A stretch of DNA of 64,000 bases from Vandiemenella viatica (lineage: Eukaryota; Arthropoda; Insecta; Orthoptera; Morabidae): the NCBI GenBank assembly GCA_031002005.1, contig CM061914.1, forward strand, positions 196,000,685 to 196,064,684, written 5' to 3'. Below are positions 10,681-21,354 of the stretch, in pieces. Position 1 is the stretch's first letter; the number at the start of each line of letters is the position of its first letter. The translations under genes were made by a program, and so were the position numbers. Below the pieces are notes generated by a model. The model saw nothing but the letters and a program-made list of their open reading frames with translations. It had not been told where the DNA came from and searched no databases.

Positions 10681-11427
10681 TGGCCCCTCCGACCTCGCCA
10701 GGGACTCACTGGTCACGCAGGGCGCGCCGCCTTTTTAGCGGCCAATCAGCTCCACGATAGACGGCTCAATCGCTGCTATTGGCTGGCGCCTCACGTAGGC
10801 GATCCATTAGGGCAGGCTCCATACGTGGCCCGCTACCAGGATAATCTTTCTCTGCGGCGAACGACGAGAGCAGTTGCAAAATGCGCCGAATAAATCCGAT
10901 GCTCACAGAATCCTACGATTAATCCAAATTACGCTATTTTCACAAACGTCGAATTTGTTGAGGGCGTGTTTATGTGTCGCACTGTCGACAACTTGCAAAA
11001 TCGTTTATCCTTTGTTGCTTTCATCAGTGGTTTTTGGACAGTTGGGAGTTCCACTTAACTATAGAGCCTCAATTTTGAATGGAAAATGGCTTCATTAACG
11101 AACACAGCTGACTCAAAATTTTGAATTGTTTTTCACGAGGAGTCTTTTTACATGACCATCTCCTGAGCTTGTTTCGAGATAATGAACCCAGGTATCATCC
11201 AGGTATCATCCTCGGCACCATCTTGTCCAAAACTGAATCATTTTACTCTCTGAACAATGCAAGTATCATGGCGGCTCTAGTGCCCAATAACCTTGGACAA
11301 ACATTTCGCTAATCGAGATGGTGAACAATATAGTTTCTCTGCAGCGACTATACCAGCCCTTGGTAGCCACTTTGATTGAAGCAAGTCTTTGATATTGGCC
11401 TTCGCACACAATCTGCTTATTGGTGAA
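10681..11427. other. Unassigned sequence
   Basis: 10,735-10,850 is GC-rich with two CCAAT-like boxes (GCCAATCAG and ATTGGC). No exon structure is convincing downstream. The rest is featureless by eye. Confidence 0.3.
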
Positions 11428-11640
11428 CATGTGTACTCCCACTTTCACTTACGAGTTTAGTGAAATACTTCGTCCACCAACCTATTTGAGTCGGATTCAC
11501 AGGCAAAATAAGATTAGAGAATTAAGATGCCGCACCTATTCTTATATGAATTCTTTTTTCCTTCTTACCATTCGGGATTGGAATGCACAAAAAAGATATT
11601 AGCTTGGTGCTGAGCACCCTCTGCCACCCACAGTTTTGAC
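11428..11640 (+). pseudogene. CR1-like LINE family C, 3' coding fragment
   Basis: The sequence matches the - strand element at 54,480-54,690: FTYEFSEILRPPTYLSR, IRELRCRTYSYMNSFF, then GCTTGGTGCTGAGCACCCTC of the 3'UTR. It is 5'-truncated and lacks the terminal hexamer repeats. Confidence 0.75.
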
Positions 11641-11654
11641 TGTGCTCATTTCAC

Positions 11655-12660
11655 TTTGTTATAATGGAGTCAATGTTGGGGATGGTTACTCTGAATGGTT
11701 TAGTACAACAAGGAAGTGCCCTGCCACCTCTTCTGTTCATAGCGGTGATGGATAACATCTTAAAAGAACAAAGAGATCAATCAATAGAGATCTACAGACA
11801 TTGGTGTTTGCGGATGATGTGGCACTATGGGATGAAACCGAAGAAGGAATACAAAACATACTGAAAATGTGGAATAATAAGTTTAAAGAATATGGAATGA
11901 AATTGAATAAAAAACCGTAACACTAATAATAAGCCGAATGAGTACAGAATGCCTCATAAAATTGTAAATTGAGGTTGTTGACCAGTTCACCTGCCTGTGG
12001 AGCATAATTCCTAGTAACGGTAGAAGTGAGTTAGAAATAATGAATAGAGTAAACAAAGGAGACAACTTCAACAGTACTGTGCGGGGCTTACTACGGGACA
12101 TGAAGGTTCCCAGAAGAACAAAAATCGCCTCGTACAAATCATATCTCATTTCTATCTCACATATGCTATGGAAAAATGCACACTAACAACAAAGTACCTT
12201 AACATGACCCAGGCCTATGAAATGAAGTTTCTTAGAACGGCCCTCTAGAAACGAGACTTGACCGCATAGAGAATGATGAAATTAGATCAAACCTAGAGCT
12301 AAGGGAATCCATGGAAGAGAGACTTAGGTCATCAAGTGGTTTGGGCATGTCAAGAGAATGACTAGTACAAGACTACCAAAAACATATTTGTAAAAACGGA
12401 TAGTGTGCAAAAGACCAGTAGGAAGACCAAGAAGAAGATGGGTAGACCAACTGAAGGAGGACGTAGAGAGAAGAGGCTGGAACTGGGAATATATCATGGA
12501 CAGAGAAATTTTTCTGGATAGGGGACAGTGGAAGACGATAGTCTACAACAACCAAGACAGAAACACAGGAAGGTCGTGAACTACAACCGGTAAACTGGGG
12601 ATGGTCACTAACGATAACGACGATGATGATGGTGAAACCTGAGCATCCCACTGAACTGCG
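11655..12660 (+). pseudogene. RTE-like LINE fragment with RT core
   Basis: Frame-broken RT: GLVQQGSALPPLLFIAVMD (RT domain B'), LVFADDVALWDE (catalytic FADD, in a shifted frame), NKFKEYGMKLN, RVNKGDNFNSTVRGLLRD, KVPRRTKIASYKSYL and, near the 3' end, WNWEYIMDREIFLDRGQW. It ends in a GATGATGATGG repeat near 12,625-12,640, as RTE elements often do. The endonuclease part is missing. Confidence 0.7.
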
Positions 12661-12914
12661 CCAGGCTCCCTGAAACAGCTTGCTCCGTGCTTCGTGTCTG
12701 TACATAACATCTACTCGGCGATTAGACCATAAATACTCCTTTGAGAAGAAATGGAATCTTTACCTGCTGAAAAGCGAAACCTAACGCACCATTTACTGCT
12801 AATGTTGTTGTCAAGAACCTGTACTTGCTGTAATCACCTCGATTTCAACGGAAAAACTGAAATTACCTGTTTCATTTGAAAACGGCATGCCCGACTTAGT
12901 CTAAATCTAGATAT

Positions 12915-13497
12915 ATACCCGGAGGGAAAGCGTAAGTGCGATGTTGAAGGAGTTAGGTTGGGAAGACCTGGAACACCGAAGGCGTTGCTCTCGACGGAAG
13001 CTAATTGAAAAATTCACGACTGACTTATTTCAGGAATGACAGCTAACAAATATTACTACCAGCAACATTCATTTCTCGGAATTACCGCGAAAATAAGATA
13101 AGAGAACTCAATGCCAGAACCGACTCATTTTTTCCACGAACTATTAGGAAACGGGATAGAAAGAATTTTCCGGGGGAGTAAACTTAAAATCCGACAGGAG
13201 TAGCTTTCGATAAACTATTCTGGACATCCTGATCTGGGTTTTCCATGCTTTCCCCAAACCACTCTAGGCGAATGCCGGGATGCTTCCTTCAGAAGGCCAT
13301 GGCCGAATTCCTTCCAGTTCCTTGCCCCCAGTCCCATCCCACCTCTAATGCAAGTCCTCACAATAGCCCATGGGGTTCTTCTGCCTTGTCCATTATATCA
13401 GTTCCTATGCACAAATGGTTACACATTAGGATTGGTGCAATGCACCCTCCGCCACACACTTTTAGTGAATCGCTGAGTACTAATAATAATAATAGAC
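12915..13497 (+). mobile_element. CR1-like LINE family A 3' fragment with a SINE-derived segment in its 3'UTR
   Basis: The coding remnant parallels the C-terminus of the 5.3-8.9 kb element (VGKTWNTEGVALDGS; ILLPATFISRNYRENKIREL). The 3'UTR starts as LINE (13,190-13,270), then from about 13,271 to 13,350 follows the SINE body (AATGCCGGGATGCTTCCTTC ... CCATCCCACCTCTAATG), then returns to LINE 3'UTR (TCCTCACAATAGCCCATGG) and ends in the TAATAATAATAAT tail at about 13,480-13,493. The mosaic suggests recombination or gene conversion between SINE and LINE. Confidence 0.8.
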
Positions 13498-13994
13498 GCT
13501 GTTCTTCCATTTGCCGTAGCGAGTGTTAGTTAGCTAGTGGTGCTCACTGGATTGGCGACCCTAGTCGCTGGTTAGTGACGTCACGCTGCTTTGAGACTCT
13601 CAGCCGAGAACCTGCCCCCCATACCCCCACCCCCTGGCTATCATTACGTTTGTCGCCATTCTGAGAGCCATCTCAATTCGCGCTCCGCCGAGCGAGAATC
13701 GATTGCGGCCGCAGGTCTCGAGATTCCTCGAAGTCGATAGACGGCCGACACGGTCCAGATAACTGCCCTCCACTGGCGGCGCCGTCTGTCCTGGTTTCCG
13801 TTTAACGCGAGCGCAGTCCCAGACAAACTGTTACCTCAGCCAGGGCTCAGAGCTGTCTCTAGCTGGAGGTTTCCATCGCAATCCCTACGCACGGCAACTC
13901 TACTAAATACACAATCACAACGCGTTCCGCGTCACTCAGTTTTCTAAACAATATGACGGCTGCCTTTCTTTAAATATTTTATCTGACGGTCAAC
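13498..13994. other. Unassigned, GC-rich in part
   Basis: 13,540-13,870 is GC-rich with a GTGACGTCAC site near 13,575. It has no convincing ORF and no partner in the window; possibly unique non-coding sequence. Confidence 0.3.
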
Positions 13995-15113
13995 TTTTTT
14001 GCTGTCGTCAGTCTTTCGACTGGTTTGATGCATTCCTCCATCCCTTCCTATCTTGCGCTAATTGCTTCATCTCTACATACCCCTTACAACCCACGTCCTC
14101 AATTATCTGTTTCATATATTCTAATCTCTGTCTTCCTCTACAGTTCTTACCTTCGACTGTTCCCTCCACCAGCAAATTAACCAATCCAGCATGTCTCAAA
14201 ATATGACCTACCAGCCTGTCTCTTCTTTCTGTAAGCTTCTTCCACAAACTTCTTTTCTCACCCATCATTTCCAAAACTCGTTCATTTCGTACTTTGTCGT
14301 CCACTTAATTTTCAGCATTCTTTTGTACCACCACATTTCAAATGCTTCAATTTTCTTTATTTTCGGTATTCCTAAAGTCCATGTTTCGCTACCATAAAGT
14401 GCTGTGCTCCACACAAAGAGTTTTAAAAAGTTCTTTCTAATTCCTACATCAATATTTGAAACTATAAGGTTTCTCTTTTTCATGAAGGCTCTTTTTGCTA
14501 GTGCTATTCTGCTTTTAACATCATTCCTGCTTCGGCCATCGGTTGTAATTTTACTTCCCAAGTAACAGAATTCACTTACTTCTCCTATTGCATCCGATCC
14601 TATTTTTATATTTAATCTACTAGTATTGGTATAATTTCTGCTACATTTCATCACTTTTGTCTTACTTTGATTTATATTCAGTCCAAAATCTTCCTTCAGT
14701 ATTTTGTTCATGCCATTAAGTTACTTCTCAATATCCTCAGCCCTCTCTGCTAACAAGAAAATGTCGTCAGCAAATCGTAGCATACGGATTTTTTTTTTAG
14801 AACGCTTATTGCCACATCAAAATATTTCTTTTACTTTTTTTAGTGCTTTCTCTACATACAAGTTGAATTTTAATAGGGCTAGATTTCAGCCTTGTCTCGT
14901 ACCCTTTTTAACTGATGCATGTCTCTCGTGATTCTCTACTTTTATTATAGCTACATGATTCTTATATAGTTTATAAAGTATTTTTCCATCTCGATATTTT
15001 AGACCTGACTTCTTTAAAATTTTGAACATCTTGTCCCACCTAACATTATCGAAAGCTTTTTCTAAATCAACAAACGCTATAAAAATTTTGTTTTTTCTTG
15101 ATGCGCCCTTCAA
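13995..15113 (-). pseudogene. RTE-like LINE fragment, RT and C-terminal region
   Basis: On the - strand: IFIAFVDLEKAFDNVRW (RT domain A with catalytic Asp), VKKGTRQGC region, a frame-broken FADD region near 14,770, LKEDFGLNINQSKTKVMKC, EVSEFCYLGSKITTDGRSRN, NFLKLFVWSTALYGSETWTL, AFEMWWYKRMLKIKW and GHILRHAGLVNLLVEGTVEG. Domain order is that of RTE endonuclease/reverse transcriptases. The endonuclease is missing, with frameshifts at about 14,265-14,305 and 14,710-14,890. A related copy lies at 52,500-53,180. Confidence 0.8.
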
Positions 15114-16380
15114 GTATTAATATTGAAGCCAGAATTGAGTCCTTTGTACGGTAAATGTATAGTCAGTAAAATAACCTACAACCACGATGTTTGATACTCT
15201 TCTGGTTACTCTTGTATTTAAGATCAAGTGAAAGATTGATATATACCTTCCCAGTGATATTCTCAGTTTCTATGTTGGTAGCTCCGATGCTAACAGCTGC
15301 ATGGGAAGTTCAAATTGCACAATAGCTTGCACATGTCTCTCAAAACCGCATACTGCACTTTGACAGATAACAGTTCATCTGAAGCAATTACCGATCATTC
15401 ACGTCAGTTTCATAGTACAGTATTGTTTTATGATATACTTACTAGCATTTACCCGCTGCTTAGCTTGCGCAGGTCTTGGCGAGTGAAAAAAATGCTCTGC
15501 GATGTTTTATTTTAGTACCAAAAATTAGCTTCGAGAAGCAAAAAAATATAAATTTAATTTTAAAATGTTCCTGTCCTTTAGTTATTACCTTAGATTCGGT
15601 TTTCGTACTTTTTTTCGAAAGTTTTCTTGTTACACATATATTTTAACACAGTAAAATGCATGGAAAATAAGAAATTAAACCTACGTGAAACATTATCGCT
15701 AACGGTCCAATAAGGACGGACCGGATCAGTTGTCCTTATGGTCAGATATTTAAAATGTGCATATTAAAAGCAAAAGGAAAAGGGCAACACGAAACTTACC
15801 GTCTGCGATAGTGTTGGTAGTAGGGTCTGTTGTATTTTATTACTGTCGGACTTCGTGTCTCTTTATAGCTTTATGTTTTCGGTCGCCAGGGATACAAGTC
15901 CCGTTTTAATTCATTTAGCGCTAGAACACCCAATTTGTTAACTTAATTTTTTATACTTGAATAATAAGAATCATCGTTCCTTGTCATTTATTCAAGCTGA
16001 ATTCAAAAGTCAGGTATCCTTTGATAGCAGTAACTGTCTGACTAGCCTTGAGTGATACACACTAACGTTATACCCAGCTCGCTCGGTTTTGTTACTCTGT
16101 TTTTCCCATGACAACGGACGTTTCTCAGAGTAACCTTCAGTCTTTCATATTTTTTATATGAAACTCGTTATGCCTACAGGTCGACAGCCATTTATAAAAA
16201 TATCTTTGGCGCCAACGATTGCATTCGCAACAAAAGAATCTAAAATCTCTGGAAAGTTTTTGTAATACCACATGTATACATTCTTATGCTGTGGGTAATA
16301 ACATATATTTCTTGCTTAATAACTTTTACGCATCTACCCAATTTCGAACCATCTTTCTTCACCGTATGTGAAAACTGAAG
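15114..16380. other. Unassigned AT-rich sequence
   Basis: I see no ORF, RNA gene or internal repeat that I can support. A phrase near 15,447-15,475 resembles the ends of old transposons but has no partner here. Confidence 0.3.
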
Positions 16381-16605
16381 TGGTTAGGTTGAAATGCTCC
16401 CTGGACCAGAAAAAAACATGTCACCAAAACCCCCACGGAAATATAGGATGGACATGCACAACGGTAGTTTTATTTTCGGGAGTACACGTCATCACTAGCA
16501 TGGCACCCATCAAAGCAACTAATTAATTACTAACAATAATTGAGTTTCTCATGCCTTATGTTATAGCAAGAACATTCTGGTCCAGGGTGCATTTCGACCT
16601 AAACA
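16381..16605. mobile_element. Palindromic MITE of the GGTTAGGTTGAAATGC family
   Basis: A 225-bp stretch with about 31-bp imperfect terminal inverted repeats. The left end contains GGTTAGGTTGAAATGCTCC then CTGGACCAGAA; the right end is its inverse (TTCTGGTCCAGGGTGCATTT). Related direct copies of the same terminal motif occur at 46,095-46,107, 46,336-46,370 and 46,608-46,650. No coding capacity. Confidence 0.6.
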
Positions 16606-16930
16606 CAATGTACACTGATATTGCAGCTTGAAAATCAAACGATGCAGAAACACCTAAAGGTATGAAATCCATTGATAAATACATTTTTGGTAATGACAAC
16701 ATTGTCTATTTCAGGATTCAATGTACGCGTAGCATAAACTATAACAATTAATTTCATAATACAACTTCAGTTTGAACTGCAAGAGGACTAAAACACGGGA
16801 AATAATATATTGACTGTGTCGCGATGTAAATTCGATGTAAATTCCTAGATTTCTTTTTTTTTTAATTAGATCATGTGATTATAAACTATCTGTTGATGTG
16901 AACGAGGCTCTATACGTCATCAGACTTGTA

Positions 16931-17210
16931 GAAGGGTCTGGTGGCTCAGTGGTTAAGCCGTCTGACTGGAGATCGAAAGGTCCCCGGTTCGAATCCCTGT
17001 CTCGGCGGGGATTTTCATATCCCCTTAACCCGACCTTCGCCTCTGGCACAGCTTGCTGTGTAATGTGAAGTACCCCAGAACGCTTCCGTGGTTCAGATTC
17101 CACGTTAAACTGTAGGTCCCCTGTACCCGGCGGGATTGCCGGGCTAGGTTAAGGCGGCTACGTCAGGGGCGGAATGATGTCATTAAGACCACACGAAATT
17201 AAATTAATTA
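16931..17210 (+). mobile_element. tRNA-derived SINE, second family, complete
   Basis: The head reads GGTGGCTCAGTGGTTAAG (A-box region) and CCGGTTCGAATCCCTG (B box), followed by an unrelated body and an ATTAAATTAATTA tail. It is flanked by a perfect 12-bp duplication ATCAGACTTGTA at 16,919-16,930 and 17,211-17,222. It is a retroposed copy, not a tRNA gene: the 3' half of a cloverleaf acceptor is not restored. It would be transcribed by RNA polymerase III and mobilised by a LINE. Partial relatives: 44,750-44,795 (-) and 63,152-63,220 (+). Confidence 0.85.
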
Positions 17211-17222
17211 ATCAGACTTGTA

Positions 17223-17760
17223 CACAGCACAAAATAACCCGTGACAACTTGCGGGTGGAATGCAGTGGAGGTAGTTCCCCTGGGATTGTAGGAGTCTTAA
17301 GAGCTTGCTATGTAGCTGTGTCTCAGGCTGTGCTGGGCGCGGCGGATTGTTCAGAAGTTTCTCTTCCGCCCGAGATGCGCGCTATCGATCGTGTATCAAG
17401 AGATACCGGGCGGTGCTTTCTTTGCAGATTCGGGAAGACGAATGAACGACATTGCTGTTCCGCCCGGGCGGGCGGCCGCCCCCTCCCTGCGATGAATAAT
17501 TCAGCGAGCCCCGTGACGTCACTGGTCCACGTGAGGCCGGGACACGTGCTGGCCGGATGTAGGACGGCGGCGTCAGCTGCGGAGTCTCTAGTACTCCCAC
17601 CCACGTCGAGCTGTGCGGTTACCATGTCAACCAACGGAGGGTGACAATACCTGTGATACAGACGTTCTGAAAGGAGTTCCTTTTAACGTTGGGTGAAGTG
17701 CGGCTGTCGACTATAGTTCCTGAATAGATTACATATCTTTGAAGCCAGTATACAGTCCAT
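17223..17760 (+). promoter_or_regulatory. CpG-rich promoter-like region upstream of the duplicated first exon
   Basis: From about 17,330 to 17,620 the base composition shifts to GC-rich with many CpG. It contains a perfect CRE, TGACGTCA, at 17,514-17,521, and two perfect E-boxes, CACGTG, at 17,528-17,533 and 17,543-17,548. It lies directly upstream of the exon-like region on the same strand. ORFs here (17,174-17,644 + and antisense) look like products of GC content. Promoter function is inferred from composition and position. An upstream non-coding exon is possible. Confidence 0.45.
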
Positions 17761-18132
17761 GTCACTGGAGACAGATCAGGGAAAGAAGTTTCTGTGACTA
17801 ACAGGTTTGTGAAATGTGTTTAGGTAGTCACAATATATATGGTGAACTTGGAAACGTGGTCCGGTGATGTCCTGTTAACAGCAACCAAAGACGACCACTT
17901 AGGACGACCAAACCGCATCAAGGAAAACCAAAGATACTGTTAGCGAAAAGTTCTTCAACGTACTGAGACCGTCGAAATACGAAGCCTGCCTGCTGAACAA
18001 GATTTTCAGTTGTGTCCGTTGGAGTTGGCAGACCTGCAGACCAGTGGACAGGACTGTAGTGTGCGAGTGCCTACTTGTTGTTGAGTGTTCGGTCGCGATG
18101 TCGGCCCCAGCAGGTGGCAGGTCGGAGCGGCA
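17761..18132 (+). repeat. First copy of a tandemly duplicated 5'UTR/start-codon unit
   Basis: This unit starts GTCACTGGAGACAGATCA and runs through GTGGTCCGGTGAT, CTGTTAACA, ACCAAAGACGA, GGAAAACCAAAGATA and GACCGTCGAA to a start-codon context GGTCGCGATGTCGGCCCCAG (ATG 18,098-18,100). The same order of blocks recurs at 18,133-18,415, which ends GGTCGCCATGTCGGGCCCAG. Period about 372 bp; copy 1 carries roughly 67 extra bases before the ATG. From this ATG the frame reads MSAPAGGRSERQS... and closes at a TGA near 18,170. A CAG|GTGGCA shortly after the ATG could be a weak donor. It may be an alternative first exon or a dead duplicate. Confidence 0.6.
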
Positions 18133-18401
18133 GTCACTGGAGACAGATCAAGGAAAGATGTTGCTGTGATTTATAGACTTGAGAAATTTATTTAGATAGT
18201 CAAAATATACAGTGAACTTGGTAACGTGGTCCGGTGATACCCTGTTAACACCAACCAAAGACGAATACTTTGGACGACCAATCCGCATTAAGGAAAACCA
18301 AAGATAGTGTTAGAAGAGAAGAGTGCCTCAACGTAGTGAGACCGTCGAAGCCTGCCTGCCGTGCAGTTAGAGGCCTGAGTGACTGGTGAGTGTCGGTCGC
18401 C
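18133..18401 (+). promoter_or_regulatory. Second copy of the duplicated unit: probable 5'UTR of the exon at 18,402
   Basis: It is collinear with 17,761-18,097 (same blocks, same order), without the extra 67 bases. It ends directly at a CGCCATG start-codon context. 5'UTR status is inferred from the downstream exon; no TATA box is obvious. Confidence 0.5.
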
Positions 18402-18533
18402 ATGTCGGGCCCAGTGGAGAGGCCGCCGCCCGCGGGCCCGCAGATGCAGTACCTGTCGGTGTACGACCCGCGGCACGTGATGCGCTGCCACCGCTACCGC
18501 CGGCACTCCTACTCGCCGCTCGCCCTCAAGCCG
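18402..18533 (+). CDS. Putative first coding exon of an unidentified host gene
   Basis: ATG in a CGCC context opens a 44-codon frame, MSGPVERPPPAGPQMQYLSV followed by YDPRHVMRCHRYRRHSYSPL and ALKP. It stops exactly in phase 0 at a strong donor, GTGAGT (18,534-18,539). Codons are strongly GC-ending (CTGCGCCGC style), unlike the AT-rich transposon relics around it. It sits just downstream of a CpG-rich promoter-like region. An N-terminus of a larger protein is the simplest reading: Pro-rich, then a basic His/Arg segment; no signal peptide or membrane segment visible. I do not recognise the gene. No acceptor-bounded second exon was found downstream, so the remaining 45 kb would be intron. A GC-driven chance ORF is the alternative. 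Confidence 0.6.
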
Positions 18534-18623
18534 GTGAGTACTCACCCCCACTCACTCTGCTGCTCGCTGCTGCGCGACGCCACGCACCCCCCACTGTACC
18601 AGCACGCTCACTCGCCCATTTAA

Positions 18624-18726
18624 TCACCTCGATAGCTGTTGGCTCCAGAACGGTGTCACGTGTCAACCTTCACTCGCAAATTAACAGCGACCAGAGATAC
18701 CTTTAGAAGAAATTCGAGGTTATGTC
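18624..18726 (+). repeat. 1-kb dispersed repeat R1, copy a, left part
   Basis: It starts TCACCTCGATAGCTGTTGGC and continues GGTGTCACGTGTCA and AACAGCGACCAGAGATA, matching 48,621-48,720 and 58,791-58,890. It breaks off near TTATGTC where a LINE is inserted and resumes at about 20,022. Confidence 0.8.
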
Positions 18727-20021
18727 AACAACTTCTTAAAAAACTGAATTCTGCAACGTTTTCAATGAGGGGAATATCTAGAATAGCTAATATAGAAACC
18801 AGAAAGTTAGTATATTTTGCATATTTTCATTCCCTGCTCACTTATGGCATCTCATTCTGGGGGAAATTCGTCACAAGCACAGAGGGTATTTAAATTGCAA
18901 AAACGTGCTATAAGAACTATTTGTGGAGCAAGCCCACAGACGTCGTGCAGAAATCTATTTTAAAACCTGGGTGTACTAACAATGCCAGCACAGTATGTAT
19001 ACTCCGTACTATCATTTGTAGTGGAAAATCCTGAACACTTCAATCTTAATGCTGACATACATAGCCATAATACTAGGAATAAATATAATATTCACAAGGA
19101 TTACAAATCACTGTCAATTGTACAGAGAGCTTCCTTATTCAATGTCTTACCAACAGAAATTAAATGTTATCTACAAAAACCCAACTACTTCAAGTCCAAA
19201 CTGAAAGAGTTTCTGCTTCAGAACCCATTTTACTCTGTGAAAGAATTTTCTTCTTGGAATTTGATAACTAAGAATGACTGATAAAATAGTATATAGTGTA
19301 TAAATGAATGCAAATTTTTCTCGGTCTTGTTTATTTATTAATGTTTCTCGGGAAACAAACCGAGTAATATTATTATTGATGCACAATATTTCGGCGACAT
19401 AAATCATCGTCGCCATCTTCAGGTATATATGGTGTATGGAAGGGGAAGGTGACAAAGTTGTCCACAATTACTAAAATGATATATGGTTTTTCTTTCTGTT
19501 GAATCTTTTGACAAATGAAGTAATTACACTGTTTACAAAATTTCACTGATATATATTAACTAACATGGGATAGCATGCACTCAAAAAACTGCCTGTGAAA
19601 AATTATCATACTAACAGGTTTTTAAGTAATTGACAGCTTATGAGTTGTTGGTAATATAATTGATATTGCTTAATAGGTGTGTGTAACTGTTCCACATAAA
19701 TAGCAACTAACATGATATAATATGTAGTCGCAAATTACAGTGAAACTTATCATGGTAACTGGTTGGTAAGAAAATAACTGGTTATTAGATGCTGGTAACA
19801 AGTGTATACACTGTTCCACATAATAACTCGAGATTGTATTTGTAGATTACAGGAGATATTGGTTATACTAATGGGTTGTAGCTAACTTGTTGTCAATATA
19901 TAATAATATTATCAATTATATAGTAATATTGATATTACTAATAAGTGTATGTACTGTTCCACATCCCCGAGATCATTCTCACATCGGATAAAAGTAAACA
20001 TATCTATCTATCTATTTAACA
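18727..20021 (+). pseudogene. CR1/L2-like LINE family D, C-terminal fragment plus long 3'UTR, inserted in R1
   Basis: The frame-broken coding part (18,738-19,280) reads TRKLVYFAYFHSLLTYGISF, LQKRAIRTICGASP, LGVLTMPAQYVYSVLSFVVE, DIHSHNTRNKYNIHKD, ASLFNVLPTEIKCYLQ and FLLQNPFYSVKEF. These are the post-RT segments of a LINE type with the HSHNTRNK and YSVKEF/FL signatures. The 3'UTR has repeated ACTGTTCCACAT blocks and ends in a (TATC)n tail at about 20,001-20,016. A Penelope terminus (19,321-19,432) is inserted in the 3'UTR. The same 3'UTR alone occurs at 22,195-22,525. Confidence 0.75.
19321..19432 (-). mobile_element. Penelope-like terminal fragment with hammerhead-like core
   Basis: The - strand reads CTGAAGA (19,422-19,416), one spacer base, then GGCGAC (19,414-19,409) pairing with GTCGCC (19,398-19,393), then GAAA (19,392-19,389). 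That is the hammerhead core order CUGANGA - stem II - GAAA. The adjoining block with TTTCTCGGGAAACAAACCGA recurs at 27,620-27,705 next to a Penelope GIY-YIG relic. One extra base separates the core from stem II, so activity is uncertain. Confidence 0.6.
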
Positions 20022-20912
20022 GATAAGCAACTGCTACCAAATTATTTGCCTTAATACATTCATTATGTTTGCTTTTCGTAGCGTTTCATAGTTTAAAAAA
20101 TATTGATATATTGCGCGGCTGAATATAGGTGGTTCTGCTTTTCAGTAACATGTTGCTAATGGAAGCAAATTAAAAAAAAAAATTTAAAAAATTAAATTAC
20201 TCCTGGTCTCTGCTGTAACCACGAATACCAATTTTCATTCCGGCTTGAGATAAATTTCAATTTAATTAAAACTTTCACTAATGTTGTTGCCGGACCAAAG
20301 TTTATGCATTACGGAATATTTGCTTTTTAGGTATTTTGCTGACCACTTTCGTTAATGGTCTTTATTTATGTTCACTGTACGTGAGTTATCTGGTTATTTA
20401 AAGTGGACATCAGACCAAATATGTTACTAAATCGATTATTCTGGCAATTCATTTCTTCGGCGTTGCTCAACTGTTTAATAATCTGGAATGTGTATTATGT
20501 TCTCTGGTCGTTACAGATACTATGACCGATGATTACATTATGAGTGTTTGCCCAGTCTCAATAAAAAACAACTTGATGCTTTCGAAGCAAATAGGAATAT
20601 TTTAAATTTTGCAGAGTAAACTTTAAGGGTCAAATACAAGTCAATTTTGTATTGAAACAAGTTCGAGTGTATAACCTTTGAAAAAAATTATATGATTGCG
20701 CCATCGTGCCTGTTCGTGTTTAATACCTACCTCTATTAATGCTTCCGAGTTCTTCAAGCTAAAGAGATTTTATTCACCCTGAAAACCGAGTCAAGCTTAT
20801 ATTTTGGTAAAATCAGGTCAACCTGCAATAATCTTTCATCCTAGAAACCAGAACTATTCTTGACCCGTGACGATACACAAAAAAAAGGTTTAAACAAGAC
20901 AAACTGAACTAG
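20022..20912 (+). repeat. 1-kb dispersed repeat R1, copy a, right part
   Basis: It resumes with GATAAGCAACTGCTACCAA and follows copies at 48,721-49,582 and 58,910-59,775 block by block (ACTGACCACTTTCGTTAATG at about 20,338-20,358; CCCGTGACGATACACA near the end). It ends ACTAG with T as the next base. No ORF. Confidence 0.8.
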
Positions 20913-21354
20913 TTGAAACAGATCTCGAAGGCGAAACATCACTGGTATTGCGAGGTTTTAGTGTTTACATTTAGAGAAAGCAGTAAAGCCGGGGGTAGGA
21001 CGATCAATGTGGAAGAAGAGAAGTTAAAGGATGATAAAAGGCGTTTGAGAAACTTTGAAATTCTATGACAAAAGGAATAATTATTCTCTATGAACACCTA
21101 GTACGAATGAATTCTGAAATACTCAGCAAACGACTATTGATTATTTTAATATAACGCTAGTTCGTTGACAGAAGTAAAAACGGACAAAGCGCAAATGAAT
21201 ATTAACAAAGATGAAATCTTGAGCATCGCCGCGTGCAGAAAAACACATGTCGGCGTTTGAGGGTCTCCAAGGAAAAGTACAGAAACGAAGATAAACAGAA
21301 AAGAAGGAAACAAAAGAGTAGAGGGACGAAAGATTATTGAGAAAAATTGATAGG
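20913..21354. other. Unassigned AT-rich sequence
   Basis: Nothing I can support beyond short random ORFs. Confidence 0.3.

Noticed and set aside
10735..10860. Promoter with CCAAT boxes
   Set aside because: Two CCAAT-like words in a GC-rich patch, but no exon or start downstream on either strand.
15440..15480. Possible transposon end (TTTACCCGCTGCTTAGCTTG)
   Set aside because: Looks like a motif of dispersed insect repeats, but no partner copy or structure in the window supports it.
16936..17010. Possible tRNA gene
   Set aside because: A and B boxes are present but the sequence is the head of a SINE with body, tail and a 12-bp target duplication.
17174..17644. 156-codon + strand ORF and overlapping - strand ORFs
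   Set aside because: GC-rich promoter-like region with open frames on both strands; no motif, no splice logic, several frames equally open.
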